64,000 nucleotides of DNA from Macrolepiota albuminosa (Eukaryota > Basidiomycota > Agaricomycetes > Agaricales > Agaricaceae), in contig JAMWFC010000052.1 of the NCBI GenBank assembly GCA_027475525.1, forward strand, positions 558,001 through 622,000, in the 5' to 3' direction. The translations under genes and the position numbers were made by a program. Under the pieces are notes generated by a model. The model ran no database searches and was not told where the DNA came from. It worked only from the letters and a program-made list of their open reading frames with translations. Positions within the stretch are counted from its first letter, which is position 1; each line of letters opens with the position of its first letter. Shown here piece after piece: positions 43,960 through 54,128 of the stretch.

Positions 43960-46573
43960 AGCTGAACTTGTTGAAGAGTGATGTTGCATCAGCAGTGAAC
44001 TCAGCATGAGGAAAGAGGAAAAGTTCTGATTCTACAGACCAGAGCAAAGACTCTCCTGCCTCAAAAACTAAGAAAGATAAGAAAGGGAGTGAGTTTTTTC
44101 ATGTCCACGCAGGCTCATCCTTCAACGGAGTCAAGTTGACCAATGCAGCCTGTGCAGTGTGTCTTGGTCGACACACACATGACATCTGGAATTGTTCAGC
44201 CCAAGATCTTTGGAACAGGCAGAGCGCTTATGTCAAGAGAAGCAAAAACAACAGGCTTCTTAACCCTGAGAGCAAGGAGCTGTGCATGGACTGGCAGAAG
44301 CCTTGAGGATGCTGCATTATATTCCACAATCACAAGCATGAGTGCTCAGAATGTGGGAAAGAGATCACGGAGCTCAAGCTTGCAGTCTCATGCAATCTCT
44401 TTGAGTTCCGGTCACCTTATAAGTACCAAGCCTGGAAGAATCAATTGCAGCAAGCAGGGTTATCAGATCTTTTCCCAAACCTGGCACAAGATTTACAACA
44501 CGGGCTGGATGCCGGTGATAGGACCCCATACAGGATCAGTGCATCAACGGCAGGCTACAGCAACACGGCACAGGTCCGGGATACCTTAGTGCATGCTAAC
44601 TAACCATTTTTGGCAATATTTGACGGCCGCACACGGCAAGAAGCAGATCCAATCAGTGATAGCGCCAATCGGCAGACAGAATGACAACTGACAGATGGCA
44701 TCAGTCACTGACGACAGCGCTTAGCAAGAAGCCTGATGATCTATCAAAAACTGACGGACAGCTTGGCGTTTGACCTTGGCGTCTGACACCGCTTAGCGTC
44801 TCAATTTGGCGCCTGACATCGCTTAGGTACTCTGATGGACAGAAGGGTGATGGAGTGATGGTTTAGCTTCACGATCTGTCGCCTGGCGTCGCTAAGGCTC
44901 TTGAATGGACGGTAGGGATCTGAAACCGCTGGAGCTACCCCTATGAAATTTTCTAGTTTACCGCACTTTGGCATCATTAGCCACTGGCGACGGCGAACTC
45001 ATTGTAGTATAAAAGTACTTACTGATTTGTACATACGCCATTGAACAACAGACCAGAGTTTCCTGCTCCCCTTTCTTCAGTTTCCCTTACGTCCAGGATT
45101 TCATTTACGGTCGGCAACGTCGAACTCATCAGCAGTTACAGACGCTCGCCAACACTCGACACACTCGCGCCTTGCAACTACGGCAGGCATTATCGACGCT
45201 TAGACTTCGCTAAGCATATCGTGCTCTTGCCGCTCACATTGCCGTGTTCGCTTACCGCTTCCTCCTAGGCGCTTTACCTTAGCGCTTTACACTTGCCGAC
45301 CCCGTTACCGACTTTTCCCCATTTTCACAGGCGCGTTCTCTGGGACCTGCCCGGGACTCCTCACATCACTTATAGCGCGCCCAACGCAAGCAATTGGTTC
45401 GGTAACACTATAGTCACATTTGTTACTGACCAAACTTCCAGCGTCATCACTGGAATTCCACAAATCATGTGCACCTTTATACCAAACAACAAAGAGTCAG
45501 TGGAAGTGCTGGCCACTAAATTTGACAAAATCATTAATGCAGAATTTGCAAAGGGTCGATATTTCGGACCTTTCACAAAGGAACAAGTCCAAGACATACT
45601 TGGTCCATTCCAGACTTCTCTCCTCAGCATTATCCCAAAGCCCAACAAGCCAGGCAAATTCAGGCTCATTCAAAACTTGTCATTCCCACACTCCCAGCCC
45701 ACCCACAGCACCATGCAATCTATCAACAGCTACATTGATTCATCTCAGTTCCCCTGTACCTGGGGCACTTTCAAGTCAGTTTATACTCTCATATCTAGAC
45801 TACCCCCTGGGTCACAGGCAGCCATTCAAGACGTTAAAGAAGCCTACAGAACTATCCCCATTAAGCCCTCTCAATGGGCAGGAATCATCATTAAACTCCA
45901 TGGGCACGATAATTATGCCATCAACACCATGGACTGCTTTGGCTTGGGCTCAGGGTGTGGCTGTTATGGTCAGATCAGCGATGCAGGCACTCAGATCATC
46001 AGAGCAAACAGCATCGGACCTCTATCAAAATGGGTCAATGACCACATTTTCTTCTGAATCCACAAGAAATTCATCCTTTCTCACAACGCAGATAGGAAGA
46101 GATGGGCAGAAGAGATTTCATCAAGCGGTGGTAGAGTACACAAAGGAGGGAGAATTTGGTACCAGGGTGCCAAGAATAACAATGATGAGTATGATGAGTA
46201 TAATGAAGACATGCTGTCTCCAATCTCTGATTTTTCTGATCTGCTGCCTCGCTCAGATGTGGACCAAAAATTCTCTTATGCCATGCAAGACATTGATCAA
46301 ATCTCAGACCTGCTTGGAATTCCCTGGAAAAGAGCAAAGGACATGCCATTCAATGTATCAGTGCCTTACATCAGATTCATCTGGAATATTGAAGCTCAGA
46401 AAGTCTATATACTCCGGGAAAAAAGAGACAAATACAGACAAGCCATTGCAGACTGGGAGAAATCCCAGACACATACCCTCAAAGAAGCTCAGAAATTGTA
46501 CAGAAAGCTCCTTCACATGTGCTGTATCATACCTGAAGAAAGAGCCTACCTCACCATCTGGAATCCTTCATAA
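43960..46573 (+). pseudogene. DIRS-like element: gag C-terminus and reverse transcriptase (split by a solo LTR)
   Basis: From 43960 (after an AG acceptor) a Lys/Ser-rich gag segment runs into a zinc region (CAVCLGRHTHDIWNC, then HECSECG) typical of basidiomycete DIRS gag. One CGA-to-TGA-type stop lies at about 44302. The frame continues NLAQDLQHGLDAG to 44515, where a reversed solo LTR (44516-45449) is inserted, then IPQIMCTFIPNN resumes at 45450. The RT motifs follow: SIIPKPNKPGKFRLIQNLS, AIQDVKEAYRTIPI, and WVNDHIFF in place of the catalytic WVDDH box, so the first catalytic Asp is lost, with a TGA next to it. The rest (to 46573) is the thumb/connection region. The gene is inactive. Confidence 0.85.
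44516..45449 (+). mobile_element. solo LTR of family A in reverse orientation, inserted in the DIRS RT
   Basis: Reverse complement of the 11814-12762 type (934 bp): it begins TGATAGGACCC and ends GTCATCA. Flanks CCGG (44512-44515) and CTGG (45450-45453) are a decayed target duplication; removing it restores the RT reading frame. Confidence 0.9.
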
Positions 46574-47212
46574 AAATTGTTCAGTGATCGTCCATTCATG
46601 CTGTGTACCCCACCAAAACGTTCTGCCAGAGATCTGCTCTGGTCGAAGCAACTACTATCTGAGGCAGTGGAGAAAAGAATATCAGAACCACAACCCTACC
46701 TTGATGCACAAGCCTTCTCAGACACCAGCTCATCCACTGGCATCAGAATTACAATCAGTAACCAATGGTGTGCATGGAAGCTGGTCGAGGGATGGAAAAG
46801 CAAAGGCCAAGACATTGGATGGGCAGAAGCAGTCAGTTTCCTCTTTGTGGTATCCTCCCTTATCTGCAGAGGAGATGTGGGGAGTTTCCTCTTTGTGGTA
46901 TCCTCTCTTATCCGCAGAGGAGATGTGGGGAGTTCCCTCAAAGTCCACTGCAACAACTGCAGAGTTGTAGAGGGGTGGTGTGTTGGACGGAGCCACAATG
47001 CAGCAGTCAACAAAGTTTTTAAGCACGTGCATACCATCTGTAGACAGAACAGAATCAGTGTATGCACAAGGTATGTTCAGAGCAAGCATAACCCGGCAGA
47101 TGCACCATCAAGGGGAATATATTATGAATGGAGCCACCTCCTTCCAGCAGTCCAAATTCCCAGCAAAATCGCAAACTTTGTGGTTGACATTGAAGGTGAG
47201 CCTGCCTTCTGA
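46574..47212 (+). pseudogene. DIRS-like element: RNase H-like region
   Basis: The frame 46577-47212 follows the RT and ends with the conserved RYVQSKHNPADAPSRG block that closes the RNase H domain of DIRS-like elements. The catalytic part is hard to read; a 48-bp tandem repeat (46834-46929) inserts extra residues in the middle. Confidence 0.7.
46834..46929. repeat. 48-bp tandem repeat, two copies with two differences
   Basis: The two units differ at two bases and the period is 48, a multiple of three. Unlike the 77-bp duplications this is a real old repeat that keeps the reading frame. Confidence 0.8.
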
Positions 47213-47316
47213 TCAGCGGTCAAGCACCGTTGCATGGACTTTGAGGAAAACAGCAGATCAGCTCAACAGTCAAAAGGCAGCGCATGAAAAGAAATCTCAG
47301 AGCAGCAAATCAATGA

Positions 47317-48552
47317 GTGGTTCTCATATGCACAGCTGAACAGACTCATAGGCATTTTGATGCGCCAATCCCTGCAGAAAGCCACATAAGCCAACAACGA
47401 CCACAACCTTCAGGGCTAGAGCACAAACAGTCTGCCTTAAGGCTGCATGTCACAGCAAAGGAAAGGTTGAGGCTCTGGACTGCTCCCGATGGAATTCACA
47501 TTAGCCTCAGATCAGAGGCAGAATCCAGGATCTCTAAAGACAACGAGAAAAGGGTCTTCAAGGTCATGAATGAGGCCTGGGCTCTATCGACCAAGGAGAC
47601 GTACAGCACAGGGTTACTGTTATTTCACATGTTTTGTGATTATCATGACATACCGGAGCAAGCAAGGGCACCTGTCATGGCAGAAGTGTTGGAGGCATTT
47701 GTGGCAGCTCTGGCAGGAGCATATTCAAAATCCGCCATCGAAAACTTCTTGGCCGGAGTAAAAGTGTGGCACTTGTTGCATGCTGTGACCTGGAACATAG
47801 ATGAGTCCCAAATGAGAACATTAATCAAAGCTGCCGAGAGACTGACACCAAAAACCTCAAAGAGGAAGAAAAGAAGTCCTTGCACACCAGCCTTTCTTGA
47901 AGCAATGTATAATCAGCTGGGTATAAGCAATACTGAGCCAAACCCACTTAACGTAGCAGTGTTTGCATGCGCCACCACATGCTTCTATAGCGCCACCCGA
48001 CTGGGCGAATTCACAGTGCAAACTTTAACCTCCTTTGACCCCTCCATACATGTAAAACCGTGCGACATACACAAATCAAGTGACAGAACAGGCCTTGAAA
48101 CCACGGCCTTCCACCTGCCCAGGACAAAGACAGCGGTCCACAGAGAAACTGTGTCGTGGGCAGCACAAAGTGGAGTCTCAGACCCCAGAAACACTCTCAA
48201 AACACACTTGAGAGTGAACTCACCGCCATCTGGTGGTCCTCTGTTCGCGTACTGCAACAAGAAAGGAAAATACACAGCGCTAACCAAGAAAAAGTTTCTG
48301 GAAGTGCTCACCAAAGCCGCAAAAGCGGCTAACCTAGAGCTGTTGCAGGGACACGGCATCAGAATTGGCGCAACCTTAGAGTACCTCATGAGAGGGGTAC
48401 CTTTCGAGGTTATGAAAGCTATCGGGGGTTGGTCCAGCGACGCGTTCTACGGGTATTTGTCAAAGCACAAACAAATACTAGCACTATACCTACAAGCCGT
48501 ACCCACGTTGCACGAATCATTCTTGAAATTTATGCTGGCTTTCAGAAAATAG
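47317..48552 (+). CDS. DIRS-like element tyrosine recombinase (intact frame, 411 aa)
   Basis: A full frame with an N-terminal SAM-like core-binding domain (~residues 85-170) and a C-terminal catalytic domain. The catalytic Arg lies in SATRLGEF, the H-x-x-R box in GHGIRIGATLEYLMRG, a Trp in AIGGWSSDAF and the nucleophile Tyr in FYGYLSKH. The enzyme joins circular cDNA into DNA without a DDE integrase, as in DIRS-1 and Ngaro elements. It is the only open gene of this element; gag and RT upstream are broken. It may have been kept by chance, or may act on other copies. Confidence 0.85.
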   Translation: MVLICTAEQTHRHFDAPIPAESHISQQRPQPSGLEHKQSALRLHVTAKERLRLWTAPDGIHISLRSEAESRISKDNEKRVFKVMNEAWALSTKETYSTGLLLFHMFCDYHDIPEQARAPVMAEVLEAFVAALAGAYSKSAIENFLAGVKVWHLLHAVTWNIDESQMRTLIKAAERLTPKTSKRKKRSPCTPAFLEAMYNQLGISNTEPNPLNVAVFACATTCFYSATRLGEFTVQTLTSFDPSIHVKPCDIHKSSDRTGLETTAFHLPRTKTAVHRETVSWAAQSGVSDPRNTLKTHLRVNSPPSGGPLFAYCNKKGKYTALTKKKFLEVLTKAAKAANLELLQGHGIRIGATLEYLMRGVPFEVMKAIGGWSSDAFYGYLSKHKQILALYLQAVPTLHESFLKFMLAFRK

Positions 48553-49138
48553 TAAGCCCAGGTGAGCACACGTCTTCATAGCAGTCTCAGAGAGCCCCTC
48601 CTATTCAGAAGGGGTATCGCGCTGCTTTCAGCCAAAGCGATGTGGCGGAGACTCCCTGCTGTACTTTACCATAGCGATGTGTCGCATGCTCCTAACAAAC
48701 GTGGGGAATCGCGGCTAATCTCGGTTCTGTTCTTTCTTTCGCAGAACCTCGCGGCAGGTCGGAGCTCGCCATTTCAAGTCGGCATCCTCACCCACCCACC
48801 TTGTAGCAAATAGTGTAAAACTTATTTGTATATTATGCTAAGCCAGTACAAATGCACAGTCTATATCTTGTCCACCAGACGACGAAGTCAAAGATGCGGT
48901 CATTGGCGCTAATTTGGACATGGTTTCCTTCTAAAAGTTCGAAAATTTTCTCAGTACAACCAAAATTGGTGTCTCCAGGGACAGGTCGGGTTTATCTGTC
49001 CTACACTGTACTTTTCCTTGTCTTATCATACGCAGACCAAAAGTAGTTTTTCATCACTCAGGGATTCTCACAATGCAGTAGTAGCTCTTGAAAGTAACAT
49101 GTCGCATAAATAGCTCGATTGAATACATTGTAGTTGTA
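48553..49138. other. 3' flank of the DIRS-like element and boundary to host DNA
   Basis: No gene. The first ~260 bp are GC-richer and probably belong to the DIRS 3' terminal repeat; the rest is intergenic, ending at the 3' end of the esterase gene. Confidence 0.45.
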
Positions 49139-51419
49139 CTACTGCCCGGACAGAGCGCCAACACTGTCCCAGAAACTGTATTACAAAATACATCAATCAT
49201 AGATGTCACATAATCAGAAACGGCTTACCTGCATCGCTGTAATAAGGAGCTAGACGTTTTAATGGGTTCGACAACAGGTGTGCCGGCCGCAGTTCTGTTA
49301 AAGATCATTTCCGTCTTCCCTTCGGCCCAGATACTCCATTGAGGTGTTATGGTAGGTTCCGGCTTGATATTGGGGTCAAGCGACATGGCAAAGTCAAGGA
49401 AAGAGTACGAAAAGGCCATGTCAAAATCAGGGTTACTGAATGGAGGAAGCCCAGGACTGTAGAAAAGATGAAATTTATTGATTACAGAGAAGGAAGATCA
49501 CGTACGATGGGAAGTAATATACAATATCATCTCCATGGTGAGCCGGCGGAATGGCAAACTGTCCCTGAACATTTTCTAAGTCAAGCATGAAAACTTAGGG
49601 AAGAAAAATAAACTCGCCTTGAATGACGTATTCTTGAATGCATGCAGGAGGAAGTACGTTGGGCATATAAAGATGGCTGGTAAAAAGATGAGGGGCAACA
49701 TGGTACGAGGACCAAATAATGAGAACAATCACCTTCACCCTGGATGGCATTCACCTGATCAATAGAGGCGCCTAGATCTGCATACTGGGATGTAGCCATC
49801 GCTATCTCCTGTGGGCCGAACTTGGGAAATAACTGGCTAACATATTCTGGGGTCGTGACTGTATTGGCCGTACTTTGATTTACAAAGATAAAGCCTTCAA
49901 ATGTATTTGTAACGGCAAGCAAAACCTCCTAAATAGATATGAAGTTCTGATGGTAGATAAAAAGATCAGATAGGCACACCCCGTTGACTTTGTGTTCCTT
50001 CATAGCCTGAGTTGGTCGCTGTGTGATGAAGGACCCGTCGACAACAGGAACAAAGATGAAGGTTCCAAAAAATGCACTAGTTGAAAGGTTTACATTGATA
50101 GTTTGCAATGTCGTGGGGTCGCTGGCTCGCAGGCAGGCCAGAGTGTCCGCTGCCGATGTACAACTGGATTGTGTGAGGAACTTTAGATGAACTCACTAAT
50201 TTGAAGCTTTACCTTGCTTGGGAGACCACCTCGTTATAAAGTGTCTGAGAAAGATTTAGAACCGAATCACAGTGTACCTCAGAAGTATAAGGACCAACTT
50301 GAGGAATAATATCGTCAAAGGCATACTGCGAGGGTAGGAAGGTAGAGCTCGTAATGGCTGCCCGAAAAAGAGGAGGAAATGTCTTCCCGTCATGCGCGAT
50401 TACATGCTGAAGAACTGAGCCAGCACCTAGGAAAAAATGATAGATTTATATTCATGAGATGAGAATGGCCATTCTCAATCAAGCAGGTACTTCACCAGCG
50501 GATTCACCCCAAATTGTGACTTGAGCTGGATCGCCACCAAATTTAGCGATCTAAGAAAGATGAGACGTACACCTTCAACCAAAAAAGGGAAATAAATCTC
50601 ACATTCGTTTGGACCCAGTGCAACGCAAACTCTTGATCCACTGGCCAGGCACTTCATCAGTAACTTCAGTACAGAAAGAGATAGAGAGAAACACACATAA
50701 CCCTGCGTTCAGGACGCCTTCAGACTTGACCTCTTTTCCTGCTAAGAAACCATAGACACCCAGTCGGTACTGTATCACGACAGCGACCACACCACCATTG
50801 GCTTCACGGATGAGGTCTTCTCCAGAAAAACCCGCCGCGCTACCCGCTTGGTAACCACCACTTGATTTTATATAAGAAACATGAAAAGTTGAGTAGCTTG
50901 ATCAGTACCCGTGGATCCAAACCACCACAGGCTTCGCTTTCGTATCTGCGCCCGGCATTTGAGGAGTAAACACGCTGAAAGACTTATTTCTGGATATACT
51001 CTTTGAAAAACGGAAGGAAAACTGCCCACTTCAAGAAAAGACAATCCTCAGAAGCCGCTGCAGTGGCTCTCGCTGCCAAATCATGAGGTTGAGGATTTGT
51101 TGGAGAAATACCAACACCCGCGGAGGGGCATCCAGGGGGCTCGACATTGGCTTGTATAATGCCCGGCACTGTGTCCGGGGTCCTTGGAGGTTGCCAGCGT
51201 TGACTTCCTGTGCACAAGACGCATAGTTGATTTCCTCAAATGCATTGGATAAACAATACTACCTGTTGGTGGAGCAGCATAGCGGATACCAAGAAAGCGG
51301 GTATCTCCTGTTGTAGTATTCAAGGTGCCTTGATAACTTGCATATCCCAGGTCTACGACCTGAGCTGAAGTCAAAACGACAGCGAGGGGAGACAAGATCG
51401 CAAGGGTAGTGAAGATCAT
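49139..51419 (-). CDS. secreted type-B carboxylesterase/lipase (14 exons, 526 aa)
   Basis: Exons (- strand): 51419-51263, 51207-51030, 50974-50909, 50860-50697, 50640-50603, 50550-50496, 50426-50299, 50244-50213, 50163-49980, 49928-49733, 49676-49618, 49564-49506, 49456-49229, 49175-49139. They sum to 1581 nt. It starts with a signal peptide (MIFTTLAILSPLAVVLTSA). Family marks in order: RYAAPPTG, SEDCLFL, the oxyanion WIHGGY (~residue 130), GESAG with the nucleophile Ser (~217), the acid Glu in NTFEGFIF (~345), the His in PPAHHGDD (~429) and the end RCSFWDSVGALSGQ. Length fits the family (about 530-550). It hydrolyses esters outside the cell; the substrate is not predictable. Introns are GT-AG except 49565-49617, which starts GC. 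It is an ordinary host gene next to the transposon stack. Confidence 0.93.
49565..49617 (-). other. GC-AG intron in the carboxylesterase
   Basis: The donor reads AAG|gcgagt and the acceptor ttcag|GGACAG. It joins AFKNTSFK to GQFAIPPAHHG, the conserved family block. Confidence 0.75.
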
Positions 51420-52889
51420 GTAGTTGGTTTATTCCTCGGACTATAGTCTGACAGATTTTATACGAAACGTCATCAGGAAGTTATTTAAATTTGGTCCTAT
51501 CACATCGTGAATGTGGACAGGCCTAGGCTTGGGATTGAGATTGATTGTGTAAAGCTCCTGAAGACGAAAACGAGAGCTATCTGACATTTTCATTGCCGGT
51601 AGAACAATAGAAAGAAGACCTAAGGTGGGGCCGATGACGAAAGGGTGGACAATATATGCAAGGTCAAGCAGAATCAGGTGGTTCTGTGTTGGAACTGGAA
51701 CCGTTATTTACTGGACCGGTGCTTGATCAACGTCAACACCTAGTTAACACGTAAGGTATTTGTCACAATCAACCGATGTCCGATTTCCGGCCGCTTGCTC
51801 ATACATAGCATACTCCTATATGCCTTGGTTCCGGATTCTCCTAGCTACGTATTTCTCCCTATCTTTCTCCTTAGTTTTTATCACGGACTACTATATTTCT
51901 GAGACCTTTCCCTATTCATTTCACCCTTCAATTATCCTTTATCTAATTTACTATAAAAGCCTCATATATTCGTTAACAACCTCAGGCAATTAATGCAGTT
52001 GTCCTCCATATCTTGTACTCAAACTCTGAACTCGTGAACTCAAGTATCTTTGTTTCTCATGTCCTTGACAGTATTCCCTCAGAGACGTGTAAACATGACT
52101 ATTATTTATGTACCTAGTTGTGAGAACAGCATCTGTGATGGTGTTACCACAAGAGATTAGAGTCTTCATGCATTTGAGAGAACTGGGTTAAGTCCTGATA
52201 ATTGAGAAGAAGTTATATGTACTATCCAAATGCGAAAAATGTCTTTGATTTTTGCTGTCATGTGATCCAAAGAGTGTTCGTACATTCAGATTATCCTCCA
52301 TCAGCTCAGTTGTCTCTTAAGCTTAAAGCTTCAGGAAACATTACCCCATCCAATTGCCTATCAATGTTACCCAACATGAACAAAAAACCTCAAGCCAACA
52401 AACACATGTTTGGAAGATGCCACGATGTGACATGCCAATGTCTTTATTCTTTTTCTGACATGTCGTGTAGAGTGCTGTATACAATGACAATACAAAGGAC
52501 AAGAAGAAAGCAGTGACACCGTACCAAATCCATTTCATTGTTATGAACTAACTTCTGTTGTCGCCACCTCATCCGGATAATTTCTATACCTTGTGTCCAC
52601 AACAAAGAGTCACAAGGTAAAGAGCCTTAAATGCTGCCGGAATGGTACATAGCCCATCTTTAATAAAGGTATCCTGTACTCTCTGCTGCCGTGCTCTCGT
52701 GCTTGTATAGCGAATCCGTCGGAAATCTGTCTACTACATCCCAGTATGCCACCCTTTCTCTCCATGCAACAATAACTCACACAGCATAAGCAGTCCTCAG
52801 AGTTTGAGCGTTTTTTGTAGGGCGAACAGAACGATTGACTACATAGGTTTGTAGGCATCTCTCGCGATACTTCCGAATCTTGCTTTAAG
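51420..52889. other. intergenic region between divergent esterase and unknown gene
   Basis: 1.47 kb between two divergent genes, so it holds both promoters. Short frames at 51760-51993, 52202-52516 and 52341-52858 have no domain and no supporting exon pattern; I do not call them. Confidence 0.5.
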
Positions 52890-54001
52890 ATGGATCCTGT
52901 AAGTCTAGGTTTTCATTTGCATCCTACGACAGTTCACTGATTATAGATACACCGGTAGACCTTGTCTCGTGTTCCAGTCGACTTGAACAACATCTTTGCT
53001 GTCCCGTCGAGGCCCAGTTCTGTTACGAGTTCCAGATCTAAACGGAGAAAACCAAATCGCACCAATCGTGTGCGGATACCTAGCATTCGGAAAGTACCTT
53101 CCAATCTGTATGCTATTGCACCTTCCCAATCCGCAGGTAGAAGTGTGTTCCTCACCGAGGTATCCTCGTCCCAAGGGACCTTGATGTGTGGTCAACTCAA
53201 AGCTTTCCCTGGTATCACGTCTCAACATGAGACTCACTCTGTTCTGAACAAGGCCTCACGTATAATAGCGAAGCCCGTCACAATCTCCATTCCCGAGGTG
53301 AAACGGATAGCTTCAGCTTCATCCCCACCCGAGGCCGGTGTACATCCTGCATCAATCACAATACCAAAGCTCGGTCCAACATTTATCGACATTCTCACTG
53401 AAAATAAACGCAAAAACCGACATGCACCTGCTATGGTCTCTATGTTAAATCCGCTACGTGACAAGATACCTTCCCGTGCTTGGGTACATTTGCCCTACCG
53501 TGAGTATGGGAAAGAACCCTTCGGCTCTTTCTTCCTCCAAAGCCCTCGTTTCAAACGAGTTTTTGACAGCCGTCTCACTCGTTCCAGGAGGTAGGTGTTC
53601 TTTTTTCTGCACGAGAAACTATTCAAACATTGCACTGGGATAGCAAGTGCGAATGGGAATCAGATTGTTTCGCACATGGCAAGGCGTATTTGTTCAAGAA
53701 TATTCACACTCATTGTCACTTCTGCAAGCGAGAGTCACTTCGTACAAAAATCTTAGTGATCTCGCATTATCAGCAGCAGGCACAAAAATTTCAGTCTACA
53801 CAAAACGGGGAGGGTGACATTGTTAGGAAGAAACAGACAACTCTGAATAATGATGACCCGCTCAACAGTCCTAGACTTTGCGACCTTGACGACTTCGACG
53901 AGTTCGATAAAGACATTGATGATGATGTCCTTGCGGATGTATTGCTGTTTGATGAGATATCACTCGATGACATGGACGATGACCTGTTCAATGGTCGCTG
54001 A
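52890..54001 (+). CDS. conserved-looking protein of unknown function (3 exons, 332 aa)
   Basis: Exons 52890-52898 (Met-Asp-Pro only), 52959-53590 and 53644-54001 add up to 999 nt. Introns of 60 and 53 bp are GT-AG. The tiny first exon is chosen because an in-frame TAG lies right at the acceptor (ccggtag) and no other ATG opens the long frame. The N-terminal half is basic and Ser/Pro-rich (SRSKRRKPNRTNRVRIPS could be a nuclear signal); a middle segment is Ile/Pro-rich; the last ~40 residues are strongly acidic (DLDDFDEFDKDIDDDV). I recognise no family. Its stop is 128 bp from the urease stop, so the two are convergent. A nuclear role is inference. Confidence 0.75.
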
Positions 54002-54128
54002 CTTGCTTCATCCCTCCACAATACATTTCCTAACATTTACATGAGTCCAGTTTTACAAGTGCCATATACCATATACCCATAGTACACCTATCAGACGTCA
54101 CTGTATCCAGATGAATCGTTATCCTTGC

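Noticed and set aside
46834..46929. The 48-bp tandem repeat as another assembly artefact
   Set aside because: The period differs from 77, the copies differ at two bases and the frame is kept, so it is most likely real.
50245..50277. A 33-bp intron in the esterase starting at GAG|gtacac
   Set aside because: A 54-bp intron from CAA|gttggt (50245-50298) keeps the same phase, is of normal length and gives a better match to the family.
52202..52858. Small frames between the esterase and the unknown gene, including one with a hydrophobic start (52341-52538)
   Set aside because: No exon structure or family resemblance was found; a frame of 65 codons with one hydrophobic run is expected by chance.
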